Source of the DNA: Novipirellula herctigrandis
GTDB lineage: Bacteria; Planctomycetota; Planctomycetia; Pirellulales; Pirellulaceae
Assembly: GCA_007859835.1 (NCBI GenBank)
Contig: SJPJ01000001.1
Span: 2,909,922-2,973,921, forward strand
Direction: 5' to 3'
Length of the DNA: 64,000 bases
The notes under the pieces were generated by a model. It was given only the letters and a program-made list of their open reading frames with translations, had not been told where the DNA came from and did not search any database. The stretch's first letter is position 1. The number at the start of each line of letters is the position of its first letter. Shown here in pieces: positions 1 through 8,334 of the stretch. Made by a program: the position numbers and the translations under genes.

Positions 1-1
1 G

Positions 2-1267
2 GAATCCACGAACGGTGTTCGCTTTGTTGCAATGCAGGAAACAGCCGAAGAAGAAATGATTGAAGAGCCTGCAACCGAAGAAGCTAAACCGGAAGAGCCT
101 GCGACCGAGGAAGCGAAACCGGAAGAACCTGCGACCGAGGAAGCGAAACCGGAAGAGCCTGCGACCGAAGAAGCGAAACCGGAAGAGCCTGCGACCGACC
201 AGGTGATGGACGAACAAGCTTCCACCGATTCCGAGACAGCAACCTCGGACCAGACCGAAGAAGCCGAACCTGAAGCCGAATCGAAGGTCGAATCATTCGA
301 AGACGTCCGCGAACAAATCGCCAATTCGCTTGCTCAACCGATCGCGATGGAGCGGATGAATTCGGCGGTAATCGAATTGGATTCGAAGATGCGTCGTTAT
401 TTCAACATGAAGGCCATTTACGAAAGTAACAAATCGATTGGCCAAGATGTTCAACCACCGGAAGCACTCGATCTTAAAGCCCTTGGCGAATCACTCGGAT
501 TCCGCTACGAAAAGATGGGCCCGCATACCGAAGTGACAATCGAAGCGGAACCGATCGCCAATTCACTAGAAGTGGGATCGCTACAAATGCGTCGTGGCCC
601 GGCGTTCGTGACGATGATGTACGGCGGTGCGTCTCAACAAGGACAAGCCGTTCCGCGTCAAGAACTGTACTCGCCACTGCGAACCGCTGATGATCGTGCA
701 GGCCGAATCTACGTTTCATGGAAGACCTCCGAATCCGAAGCCTACACTCCCAAGCTTGAAGAAGTTCGCGAAGAAGTGATCGCGGAAATCCGGATGCAAG
801 AAGCACGCAAATTGGCGGTCGCAGCGGCGGAGAAAATTGCTGCTGCAGCGAATGAAGGTGAAGGCAAAGATCTAGCCGACGCCGTCCCCGCAGACAAAAA
901 GGACCAAGTGCAGACCGGACTAGGACCATTCAGTTGGCTCGATTCGTTCGGCTTCCAAGGAGCGTCAATTGGCAATGTTCCTGAACTTGACTCCGTCGGC
1001 GAAGCCTTCATGAAGACGGTCTTTACCACGGACGTCGGCAAATCCGGCGTAGCGTTAAACCAACCCGAACGAGTCGTCTATGTGGTTAAACCCACAGGTT
1101 TCCAACCTGACACGGATATGCTGAAGAGCCGTTTCAAGGAACCACGCGATCGGATGATGGCGCTTCTTGCTGGCGGTGGCTCAGCAAACGATGTGTTGAC
1201 AGGATTCTACAAATCGGTCGATGAGCGAACCGGCTTCAGCTTCCTCCGGGATGACGAAGACCAGTAA
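2..1267 (+). CDS. C-terminal part of a repeat-bearing protein of unknown function (5' truncated)
   Basis: The reading frame is open to the left edge of the window, so the true start lies outside; the ATG at 32 is probably internal. The visible 420 residues begin with a 10-residue acidic repeat (EEPATEEAKP, about 4.5 copies, with E, A, K and P dominating). A charged helical stretch follows and then a mixed region of about 300 residues with long helices rich in Glu, Ala and Lys. Bacterial envelope proteins with peptidyl-prolyl isomerase or chaperone roles can have this general look, but I see no catalytic domain in the visible part and assign no function. The gene converges on the next gene with only 2 bp between the two stop codons, so no terminator fits between them. 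Confidence 0.8.
   Translation, partial: ESTNGVRFVAMQETAEEEMIEEPATEEAKPEEPATEEAKPEEPATEEAKPEEPATEEAKPEEPATDQVMDEQASTDSETATSDQTEEAEPEAESKVESFEDVREQIANSLAQPIAMERMNSAVIELDSKMRRYFNMKAIYESNKSIGQDVQPPEALDLKALGESLGFRYEKMGPHTEVTIEAEPIANSLEVGSLQMRRGPAFVTMMYGGASQQGQAVPRQELYSPLRTADDRAGRIYVSWKTSESEAYTPKLEEVREEVIAEIRMQEARKLAVAAAEKIAAAANEGEGKDLADAVPADKKDQVQTGLGPFSWLDSFGFQGASIGNVPELDSVGEAFMKTVFTTDVGKSGVALNQPERVVYVVKPTGFQPDTDMLKSRFKEPRDRMMALLAGGGSANDVLTGFYKSVDERTGFSFLRDDEDQ
62..197 (+). repeat. 30-bp in-frame tandem repeat, about 4.5 copies
   Basis: Four near-identical 30-bp units and a half unit encode EEPATEEAKP. Copies differ only at a few bases (GAG/GAA, GCA/GCG), so expansion looks recent. The period is ten codons, so copy-number changes keep the frame. 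Confidence 0.9.
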
Positions 1268-1269
1268 GA

Positions 1270-3213
1270 CTATTGAATCGCTTTTGTCCCGATTTGACGA
1301 TACAACTCACGGTCGAGCTGTGTCATTTCGGGTAAGCGACTCCGACGTTCCATGTCGTGAAGCAGTTCGAAATGCGCTGCGGGTGAACCCGGCGCATGGT
1401 CCATGAAAAGCACGGGTGCATCCCACCGAGGTGTGTCCAAATGCTCGGGAACGGTGCCATAAAAGACAATCGGCAACTGTTCCCCTCGCGAAAGACGACG
1501 AATACGGTCGACCAATTCGACAGCGGTTGTATCGGCTAGCTGCACCTTTGAAATTAGCATTCTTAGGTCTCCACCAAGGTTAACGGCGCGTTCCGCATCG
1601 GCCGTGTTTGATGCCACACGAATGGCGTATCCGTGGTCATGGAGGATTTTCTCCTGGATCAGCAGCACGTCCGCCCGTGTTTCCACCAAGACCGCAGTAG
1701 GCAAATCGCTAAGCGAAGCCATTTCGGAAAGCGTTTGTTGAACCAAACTGCTGCCGGGATAGTCCATCGAAAATTCAAATCCGCTAATAGCTGTGGCCGC
1801 TTCATAGCGAACCCGAGGCGACGCGGAAATTGCTGCCATCACTAAAGGCGATGGGTCGGGGGACGCCGATGTGAGCAATCGTGAATGCAGCAGTGGATCA
1901 TCCGTCGCTCCGATGAGCCGTAGTAAGCCTATCGCTGCTGGCTCAGCATCCAACTCCATCGCATGCGATACCGCATCAATCAAACTCGTTTGAGCCAAAG
2001 CAGAAGCCAGCGCACCGCGAATCGCTTTGAGCTGTCCTTCGTCACCCCAATCGGGATCAAGTATCACGCGGTACCCCATCTCAGCCACGATGACTTCGTT
2101 CGCAATTCCCGGTGGCAAACCATCGATACGCCTCAACCGGGAAGCAGCATCCGAAGTGTCTCGATAAGCAGCCATCATCGAACTGGATGACTGAAACTCG
2201 ATACCGTCGCGATTCTTATTGATATACCAAAGAGCGATTGTCGCTTGATCGTTATCAACGAGCTTGGCATCAGAAAGCTTGCCTTGAAGTCGTTCTCCAA
2301 GGTACGCGATACTGTTGGATCGGTTCGGAGCCCCCGAAGGTACTTGGGCCAAAACCGATGACGCAAACGCGAGCTCGTCATCGGTCGAGTCGCTAGCGTT
2401 GACAGCCGTGACCAATTCGTCGACAGCCTCGTTTTTGTCAATTCTCACAAGTGATTTCAGTGCACCGAGACGAACCGATGGTTCGCCATAGAGCGCCAAT
2501 TGGCGAAGTGCTTTTGTACCACCGTCGCCGAGCCGGAGCAACGTTCGCAAAATATCGTCGCGAGGTGCTGGTGGTTCGGTTTTAACCGCTGCATTGACGA
2601 GGTTTTTTATTGCAACGTTCCCGCCACTTAGTAAAGCGCGGATCGCCCCGATACGTTCGTCTACCGAAGTTGCACCCAAGTTTGCTACGGCATTCTCGAG
2701 CCGCTGTTCCGAATGTGCAAAGTCGGCTTCTGCTTTTCGAAGCTTGTTAAGTGCCTCGCGTGCCGTGTCATCGATCTCAGGTCTACGGTCGATTCGGAGT
2801 TTCAATGCCGGTTCGATCTTCTGCGACATTGCGGCAAGAAGGTCCGCATCGGCATCTTCGCTGTTGACCTGGGAAAGCACACGGTTCACATCGGACCATC
2901 GACCGATTCTCGCGAGTGACGAGATCGCTTCGGCTCGTTTGATACCACCATAGCGAGCCTTGACCCGCAGCTGCTCAGTCAATGGATCCGGTTCTTGTTC
3001 CGCATCTTCATCCGTGTTTCCGACAATGGCACCCGCAGTTTCCTCTTGCCCGTCGATAGGAGCGTCAAAGATTCCTCCCGACAGTGGCGGACCGAACAAA
3101 TCGTCCTGTGCAAACGAAATCGCTGGGGAACTCGCAGCCACTAGCAGCAGTCCACATGTCAACCGAGCACCCAGTACAGGACGCGAAACAGAACGCCAAA
3201 TAAAAAGCAACAT
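1270..3213 (-). CDS. Exported HEAT-repeat protein with a C-terminal degenerate receiver-like domain
   Basis: About 647 residues. The ATG at 3213 is preferred over the TTG two codons earlier. Residues 1-36 form a signal peptide (basic start, hydrophobic core, cleavage near SFAQ-DD). A low-complexity acidic linker follows. From about residue 65 to 480 the protein is helical, with HEAT-like pairs, for example around AIRALLSGG, LRQLALYGEPSVRLGALKSL and RVRYEAATAISG. Residues about 505-605 follow the beta-alpha pattern of a response-regulator receiver (AVLVETRADVLLIQ, HGYAIRVASN, QLPIVFYG), but the acidic pair and the phospho-acceptor Asp are absent. HEAT repeats usually act as protein-binding scaffolds. 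It is the last gene of the minus-strand Tad-like block, about 115 bp after its neighbour. Function unknown. Confidence 0.8.
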   Translation of the reverse strand: MLLFIWRSVSRPVLGARLTCGLLLVAASSPAISFAQDDLFGPPLSGGIFDAPIDGQEETAGAIVGNTDEDAEQEPDPLTEQLRVKARYGGIKRAEAISSLARIGRWSDVNRVLSQVNSEDADADLLAAMSQKIEPALKLRIDRRPEIDDTAREALNKLRKAEADFAHSEQRLENAVANLGATSVDERIGAIRALLSGGNVAIKNLVNAAVKTEPPAPRDDILRTLLRLGDGGTKALRQLALYGEPSVRLGALKSLVRIDKNEAVDELVTAVNASDSTDDELAFASSVLAQVPSGAPNRSNSIAYLGERLQGKLSDAKLVDNDQATIALWYINKNRDGIEFQSSSSMMAAYRDTSDAASRLRRIDGLPPGIANEVIVAEMGYRVILDPDWGDEGQLKAIRGALASALAQTSLIDAVSHAMELDAEPAAIGLLRLIGATDDPLLHSRLLTSASPDPSPLVMAAISASPRVRYEAATAISGFEFSMDYPGSSLVQQTLSEMASLSDLPTAVLVETRADVLLIQEKILHDHGYAIRVASNTADAERAVNLGGDLRMLISKVQLADTTAVELVDRIRRLSRGEQLPIVFYGTVPEHLDTPRWDAPVLFMDHAPGSPAAHFELLHDMERRSRLPEMTQLDRELYRQIGTKAIQ

Positions 3214-3333
3214 GGACAATATTGGGTCAGAAAGTGAGTAAAGCTAATGGGGGATCCGACAAACGCAATCCCCATGATAGTCAAGGAACCGGCGCATGTC
3301 GCTTTTCAAATCCCCTTGTCGGAAAAGCCACTT

Positions 3334-3825
3334 TCAGTCGGCATTTTTCCGCTCGATGTATAGATTTTGAAGGCGTTCCCACTCGGGTGTGTCTTCAATG
3401 GCGCCCTCTAATTCCTCAATTTTTTGTTGAAGCACCAAAAGACGTTCCACGCGTTCTTGAGCACGTTTTTCGGTTCTGCGATTGATATCGGGCAACGATT
3501 CCCGCTTCCAGGCATCTTTTCGTTGTTGCCTCGATATCAACTCACGATCCATCGACAATGCTTGTTCACGATATTGCTCCGCACGCAATCTTCGATGCTG
3601 TGACTCCACCAACCTGGATTGCGACGAGCTAACAGGCGTGGCAACCGACTGGTTTGGCATCGCACCATGCCGCATCGGCATCGTGAATGCCCAAATGAGC
3701 ACACCGCTCGATACAATAATCGACAATAACATGCCGAATTGTGAACCACGCTTGGCGGGGCGAATCGGTGAATCCGGTAATGGTTTCGAGTCGTTACCGG
3801 TGGATGGGGCGTTTGAATTTTTCAT
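3334..3825 (-). CDS. Small single-pass membrane protein with a C-terminal coiled coil
   Basis: 163 residues, ATG start. Residues about 1-28 are polar and probably cytoplasmic. One membrane segment lies near residues 29-50 (GMLLSIIVSSGVLIWAF). The remainder is highly charged and helical (for example RRTEKRAQERVERLLVLQQKIEELEG), with heptad spacing typical of a coiled coil. I do not recognise a family. Its place between the TadG-like gene and the HEAT gene, on the same strand, suggests an envelope role, but the 174-bp gap upstream contains a strong hairpin, so it may be transcribed separately. Confidence 0.7.
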   Translation of the reverse strand: MKNSNAPSTGNDSKPLPDSPIRPAKRGSQFGMLLSIIVSSGVLIWAFTMPMRHGAMPNQSVATPVSSSQSRLVESQHRRLRAEQYREQALSMDRELISRQQRKDAWKRESLPDINRRTEKRAQERVERLLVLQQKIEELEGAIEDTPEWERLQNLYIERKNAD

Positions 3826-3863
3826 GTCGTTTTTTTTAGGTTATGCACGAATCAAGTGAATCA

Positions 3864-3913
3864 ACCCGAGGCGTTTTGCGAGCTCGGCATCGATGCTCGT
3901 AAACGCTTCGGGT
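3864..3913 (-). terminator. Strong intergenic hairpin downstream of the tadG-like gene
   Basis: A 13-bp outer stem (ACCCGA... pairing with ...TCGGGT, one G-T pair) and, after a small internal loop, a 5-bp inner stem (CGAGC/GCTCG) enclose an 11-base loop. It lies 86 bp past the tadG-like stop and 39 bp before the next start. No T-run follows on the minus strand, so it could be a factor-assisted terminator, an attenuator or an RNA-stability element. Confidence 0.55.
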
Positions 3914-3999
3914 GACAAAAATGCGTGTTAGATTCACATGCTCCCACTCGACAGCAATGAATGGATTCAATGCGTTAGGTGGAAGACTACTTTCTCAAT

Positions 4000-5376
4000 T
4001 TACTGCGTTATGATCGAAGGCAAATTGTTAGCGATTTCTTGAAAAGTCGAAATTAATTCCGCGCCGGTATCAGCGTGATAGTGCTTACCACCCCCCGCTA
4101 GCGCGACAGCTCTCATCGCATCTTTATCCGCTCCGCTTCCGAACGTAACGGTGTGGATGGTTAGTGGACATTGAGCGACGAGTTGTTGAACACTCGGCAA
4201 AGCGTACATGCTACCGCTGTTTTCGTTGCCATCGGTCATCACAACCATCGTCTTGGCAGCGTAGGGGCGTGCTGCGGCGCTCGTTAGTGCCGGCATACCG
4301 GTTCGCATCCCCAGTCCAATCGCCGTACCGCCGCTAGGGGCGATTTCATAGATCCCACTACGGACGCTACTAAAATCCTTCGTTAGGCCAATATCGAGAC
4401 TGGCATTACTTGAGTATGAAGCAAACGAAACCTGTTCTTCTTGAACGGTTGCATCGAGCACGCTTAAGAAAGCGTCGACGGCAAGCACCAAATCTTGCCA
4501 AGGTTGAGTTGGGCAATTCTGCTCGCCCCACAACCATTGTTCAAACCGCAAACGTGATACTCCAGAAGCACGTTGATAGACCGTGTTACCGGTTGGCTGC
4601 CTCTCCCATCTCCCTGACACTCGAACCCATCTCATTTCTGGTTCGGCGGTCATAATGTCCGCAGCAACGGCTGCTTCCTGTTCAGCAGCTGTCATATAGT
4701 TTGGCCCTTTGTGGTAGGGCCAATGGTATCTTGGATCAGGAAACATCGAACCGCTGCGGTCCAAAACCAAAGTGATGTCACGGTCAACTTGCATTGCCAC
4801 CGATTGTTGATGGGAGGCAAAATCGTGCGAATCTAAAATGCCTGGAATGATGAACGGAACACGACCGGAAACGGAGGTATTATCGCGATTTCCATTGACG
4901 CGGATCGCGCTAGCGATCATCTCGCCACTTTCGACCAACGCCATCGGCATCTTGTTGAACTCGTATCGACCAGTCAATCCAGAAGGCTGTGTGGTGATAC
5001 CGAACTCAATCTCAGCCGCTGACTCACCCGCTCGAATCTGCAGCGGCTCACCATTAACATCATTGAGCGCCGCCGTTGCGATCGCTGCGACCGTAGCGGC
5101 CTCAATGGTTTGTTGCTCGCTAAAGGCTCGCCCACCTGCGCGTGCTGCAGCATCGGTTGCGACCATCAATTCCGTTTGCGTCAATTGCATCTGAGCCGCA
5201 TTGATACAAAACGCGGCAAGCAGAGCCAGAACGGGAAGCAGGAACGCCATCAAGGCCATCACCGTCCCGTTTCGACGGGACGCCGGTCGAGGCGATTCAA
5301 TAAGTTGACGACAAGTATCCATACTTCCGACAAATTCGGCACACATTGGGTGTAATCGGTTTTGATGCTTGGTCAT
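4000..5376 (-). CDS. TadG-like protein with von Willebrand factor A domain
   Basis: 458 residues from the ATG at 5376; an upstream TTG at 5442 would add 22 residues and looks less likely. After a polar N-terminus, residues about 35-60 form a membrane anchor (VMALMAFLLPVLALLAAF) followed by the TadE/TadG-type helix rich in Ala, Gln and Thr. A von Willebrand A domain spans about 210-450 with a metal-site motif DRSGSM and the later MVVMTDGNEN strand. TadG-like proteins accompany Flp pilus systems and probably sit in the periplasm or pilus assembly complex, anchored in the inner membrane. The gene follows two TadE-like genes on the same strand with gaps of 65 and about 87 bp, consistent with one operon. 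No TadA ATPase, secretin or Flp pilin is in view. Confidence 0.85.
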   Translation of the reverse strand: MTKHQNRLHPMCAEFVGSMDTCRQLIESPRPASRRNGTVMALMAFLLPVLALLAAFCINAAQMQLTQTELMVATDAAARAGGRAFSEQQTIEAATVAAIATAALNDVNGEPLQIRAGESAAEIEFGITTQPSGLTGRYEFNKMPMALVESGEMIASAIRVNGNRDNTSVSGRVPFIIPGILDSHDFASHQQSVAMQVDRDITLVLDRSGSMFPDPRYHWPYHKGPNYMTAAEQEAAVAADIMTAEPEMRWVRVSGRWERQPTGNTVYQRASGVSRLRFEQWLWGEQNCPTQPWQDLVLAVDAFLSVLDATVQEEQVSFASYSSNASLDIGLTKDFSSVRSGIYEIAPSGGTAIGLGMRTGMPALTSAAARPYAAKTMVVMTDGNENSGSMYALPSVQQLVAQCPLTIHTVTFGSGADKDAMRAVALAGGGKHYHADTGAELISTFQEIANNLPSIITQ

Positions 5377-5463
5377 GATCGGAGATCGCAAAAGGGAAAG
5401 GGGAAAAGCGTTGGCTATCAAGTTGTTAATCAAATTTTCCAAAGTCGTATCGGCGAGCCAAAC

Positions 5464-5919
5464 TCACTGCTGCTCGTAAAAACCTTCGTAGCGTTCGGTT
5501 CGCATCACGGCGGTCGATCGCAGGATTGAGTCTGGTAAGAACATGGGTGTAAACAGGGCAATCTTCTTTAGGTCAACATCAACGGAAACAATGACCTCTT
5601 CGGCTTCGAAATCAACATCGCTCACTTCAACACTAAAGCCATCTTCGTTGAACATCGATCCCATGATCCGATTGACTTCGCTAGTGGCATCTTCAGAAGT
5701 TGCACCTGGCACCATCGCGATGCGAGCCGCATAGTAGGCAGCATCCTGCGCCAAGTTACGCGCCATATTCATTCGGGCGAATTCAATACAGGTAAAAACC
5801 ACCATGAAGAACAGGTTCGCCACTATCGCAAATTCAACCATCGTCGCACCGGCACGGTGCCCGTGGCGACAAACGCGAAAACGCTTCCGAGCTCGGTTTC
5901 GGGTTCGTAGGTATTTCAT
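5464..5919 (-). CDS. TadE-like pilus assembly / pseudopilin protein
   Basis: 151 residues, ATG start. A basic N-terminus (RTRNRARKRFRVCRHGHR) precedes the TadE signature GATMVEFAIV with the glutamate expected of prepilin-like TadE proteins, then one membrane helix (residues about 28-50). The remainder is a periplasmic domain with the usual ARNLAQDAAYYAARIA helix. TadE proteins are prepilin-peptidase substrates that take part in Flp pilus biogenesis. It is the middle gene of three Tad-type genes. Confidence 0.85.
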   Translation of the reverse strand: MKYLRTRNRARKRFRVCRHGHRAGATMVEFAIVANLFFMVVFTCIEFARMNMARNLAQDAAYYAARIAMVPGATSEDATSEVNRIMGSMFNEDGFSVEVSDVDFEAEEVIVSVDVDLKKIALFTPMFLPDSILRSTAVMRTERYEGFYEQQ

Positions 5920-5984
5920 GGAAGGGCTGCCGTTTGGGCGATTAAAAAGGGTTCTTTACCTGAATCAACAAGCACGGGCAAGGA

Positions 5985-6434
5985 TTAGTTACTGAGGTTC
6001 GTATACTCTTTCCGCATGGTCACATCCGCAGACATCGTCATGTCACCAAACAGGTATGCGGGAATCAACAAGTTTTCTGTAACAGGAACGGTGACCGTCA
6101 CTGTGACATTCTCCAAAGTCTCTGCGTCCGTAAAGCCCGGTGTCGATATCGTGACTAAATTCGATCCGTCATATTGAACATTGCGTTGGTCCAAGAACTC
6201 CATCACGCAATCGGTCGCATCCGCATCGGTGTGACCACGGCCAACTCCTTGACGAGCGCCTTCATACGCAGCAATCGTGATGGTTTCTCTCAAAAACAAC
6301 ATCGAGCAAACGTCGAGCGTGCCGAGTGTTAACAAAATTAACACGGGCAAACAAATCGCTAGCTCAACCGCAGCGACCGCATTGCGGATGCGACGCTTTG
6401 GCCTTCGTCGTTTTGGTTTAAGGAGAACGGTCAT
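5985..6434 (-). CDS. TadE-like pilus assembly protein
   Basis: 149 residues, ATG start. A very basic N-terminus (KPKRRRPKRRIR) leads into AVAAVELAICLPVLILLTLG, where the Glu and the following hydrophobic helix match the TadE N-terminal motif. Further on, ETITIAAYEGARQGVGRG is the characteristic post-helix segment. It is the first gene of the minus-strand cluster; its promoter should lie in the 215-bp divergent gap before the SHD1 gene. Its sequence differs clearly from the second TadE-like gene, so the two are old paralogues. Confidence 0.85.
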   Translation of the reverse strand: MTVLLKPKRRRPKRRIRNAVAAVELAICLPVLILLTLGTLDVCSMLFLRETITIAAYEGARQGVGRGHTDADATDCVMEFLDQRNVQYDGSNLVTISTPGFTDAETLENVTVTVTVPVTENLLIPAYLFGDMTMSADVTMRKEYTNLSN

Positions 6435-6649
6435 GGTTTAGGAGTTGTTTGAAAGAGTCTAATTTTTGGCTCTAGAACAAACCTAGGTCACGAATCCATT
6501 AGAGGACGAACTCTTTTTGAAAAACTTTCTAGCTACCGATTGAATTGTGTGCCTTGCGACAAAATAACACCGTTAGAATGGTCTCGTCCGCTACGAGCTG
6601 AAACTCGTTCCATTGGATTCCGAGCGCCCTGATCAATGTGATTCAATCA

Positions 6650-8296
6650 ATGAAGATGTATTTCTCTGGTCGTACGATAGCCCGCTTGTTTGCATTCCTT
6701 ATGGCAATTCACTCAATTGCCGAGGCCCAAACGCTTCGTTACACGCCGAATGTACCGTCGGAAGTGGAATACGAATTCGATATCAACCTCGACCTCGGCC
6801 CATCGCAAACCTCGCTCAAAGGAACCACGCGTTACAAAATTGAATCGCTTTCCGATGGCGAAGTCCGCATGACCTTCCAAGGTGGACTATCGGAATCAAC
6901 AAAAAACAAGAGTTTGACCCGACGGCGAACATTTCCGCCTCGGCACTCGTTTTCTCATAGCTCCGGCTTTGGCCGCACCCCCACCTATCGCGGCTTATCG
7001 ACAACCTCCAATACCGTCACGATTACCTCGCTCGGCGAATTGGTTGCCCTTCAAGGTGAATCGCAACTGCCTTACCTATTAGGCCATTTGTCGTTACTTC
7101 CCTTTGAACCGCTACCACCCTCCGACCAAACTACTTGGAAACGGGAAGGAACGGTCGGCGTTGCCGCAACAGAATCACAGGACCGATTTGGCTTCCCTCC
7201 GTTTTCCGACCGCAATGATCGTGACCTTCGGACGGCATCGACGCAGATGACTTACGAGCTCCTCAACCAAAACGCCGATCAAGCTTCGATTAAAAAAACC
7301 TACAAGCTGATCATGCCCCTCAAAGACACAGACTCGGTGATTGAGCTCGATGGCTCAGGAACATGGGTCTTCGACAAAAAACGAAACCTCCCGGGTTCGA
7401 TGGATTTCACGTACCAGTTGAAAGTGGAACTCGGTGGTGCGATGGTGACCGCCCCCCTTCGGCTTCGCTATCACTTGCTAACCGAAGCAGAAGTAGCCAA
7501 GCGAAAAGCAGCAGCAGATGAACGTAAAGCGAAAGCAGAACGCGAGGCCGCCGAGCGTGCTGAAATAGCCGCTCGCCCAGTGACGGCAATTGAAAAAACA
7601 GCATGGCTCAAGGCGATGCGAACCGGAAATGTATCAGAACGCATCGACGCTTTGAGAAAACTGACCGCCAAAACACCAGCTGACCCTGATCGCGAAATCG
7701 TCGCCACGATTCGCAAACTCACTCAAAGCGACAGCGGCGTCGTTGTCACCTTCGCCAAAAAGGCACTCGAAAAATGGGACCGCGAGTTTGCCAGCACCAA
7801 CAAGCTTGTGAAGTCTTACGACAGCCACATGCATGTCGAATCCACAGGCCGCACCGTGACCGGGGCAACCCCGCTTTATTCCGGACAAATCGTGCAGGTC
7901 AACGAGAGATCGAATTGGTGGAAGGCCGCGACGGTGAAAGAGGTTTTGCCGAGTGGCCGAGTCGAAATCGAATTCCGAGGCCCATTCCCGAAACGCGCAA
8001 TCGTGGAACGCGAAAAGATTCAACTCGCACCAAAGGATCTTCCCCAGCCAGCCAGCCTAAAATCGGCCGTCGCGAGATCGGCCACACCAACGGATTCAGA
8101 AACAGGCAAAGCGTTGACACCGTTTCGAGTGTGGACCGACGCAACAAGCAAGTTCAAAGTCCGTGCCAAGCTACTGCTGATCGCCAACGATAGCTTGGTC
8201 CTCAGCCGTGAAGACGGGAACCTTGTCACCGTCCCCCTATCGAAGATGAGTGAAAAGGACCAAGCCTTTATCGAAGGAATGCAGAATAGCCGTTGA
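6650..8296 (+). CDS. Exported protein with C-terminal SHD1-like domain
   Basis: About 548 residues from the ATG at 6650; a GTG at 6638 and an ATG at 6656 are alternatives. Residues 1-27 are a signal peptide ending near SIAEAQ. Residues about 28-275 form a beta-rich domain typical of uncharacterised planctomycete exported proteins. A coiled-coil stretch rich in Lys, Ala, Glu and Arg follows (about 285-310). A small helical segment resembling an armadillo/HEAT unit comes next (about 315-375), then a basic beta-rich region. The last 50 residues (FKVRAKLLLIANDSLVLSRE, then TVPLSKMSEKDQAFI) resemble the SLA1-homology domain 1 common in planctomycetes. The substrate is unknown. The stop codon lies within a short tandem duplication. 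Confidence 0.8.
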   Translation: MKMYFSGRTIARLFAFLMAIHSIAEAQTLRYTPNVPSEVEYEFDINLDLGPSQTSLKGTTRYKIESLSDGEVRMTFQGGLSESTKNKSLTRRRTFPPRHSFSHSSGFGRTPTYRGLSTTSNTVTITSLGELVALQGESQLPYLLGHLSLLPFEPLPPSDQTTWKREGTVGVAATESQDRFGFPPFSDRNDRDLRTASTQMTYELLNQNADQASIKKTYKLIMPLKDTDSVIELDGSGTWVFDKKRNLPGSMDFTYQLKVELGGAMVTAPLRLRYHLLTEAEVAKRKAAADERKAKAEREAAERAEIAARPVTAIEKTAWLKAMRTGNVSERIDALRKLTAKTPADPDREIVATIRKLTQSDSGVVVTFAKKALEKWDREFASTNKLVKSYDSHMHVESTGRTVTGATPLYSGQIVQVNERSNWWKAATVKEVLPSGRVEIEFRGPFPKRAIVEREKIQLAPKDLPQPASLKSAVARSATPTDSETGKALTPFRVWTDATSKFKVRAKLLLIANDSLVLSREDGNLVTVPLSKMSEKDQAFIEGMQNSR

Positions 8297-8323
8297 TCTG
8301 GGCTGTGATGATCTGGGCTGTGA
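8294..8323 (+). repeat. 15-bp perfect tandem duplication starting at a stop codon
   Basis: The unit TGATCTGGGCTGTGA occurs twice without mismatch. The first TGA is the stop codon of the SHD1 gene, and the period of five codons places a second TGA in the same frame. Confidence 0.9.
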
Positions 8324-8334
8324 TCAACGACGAA

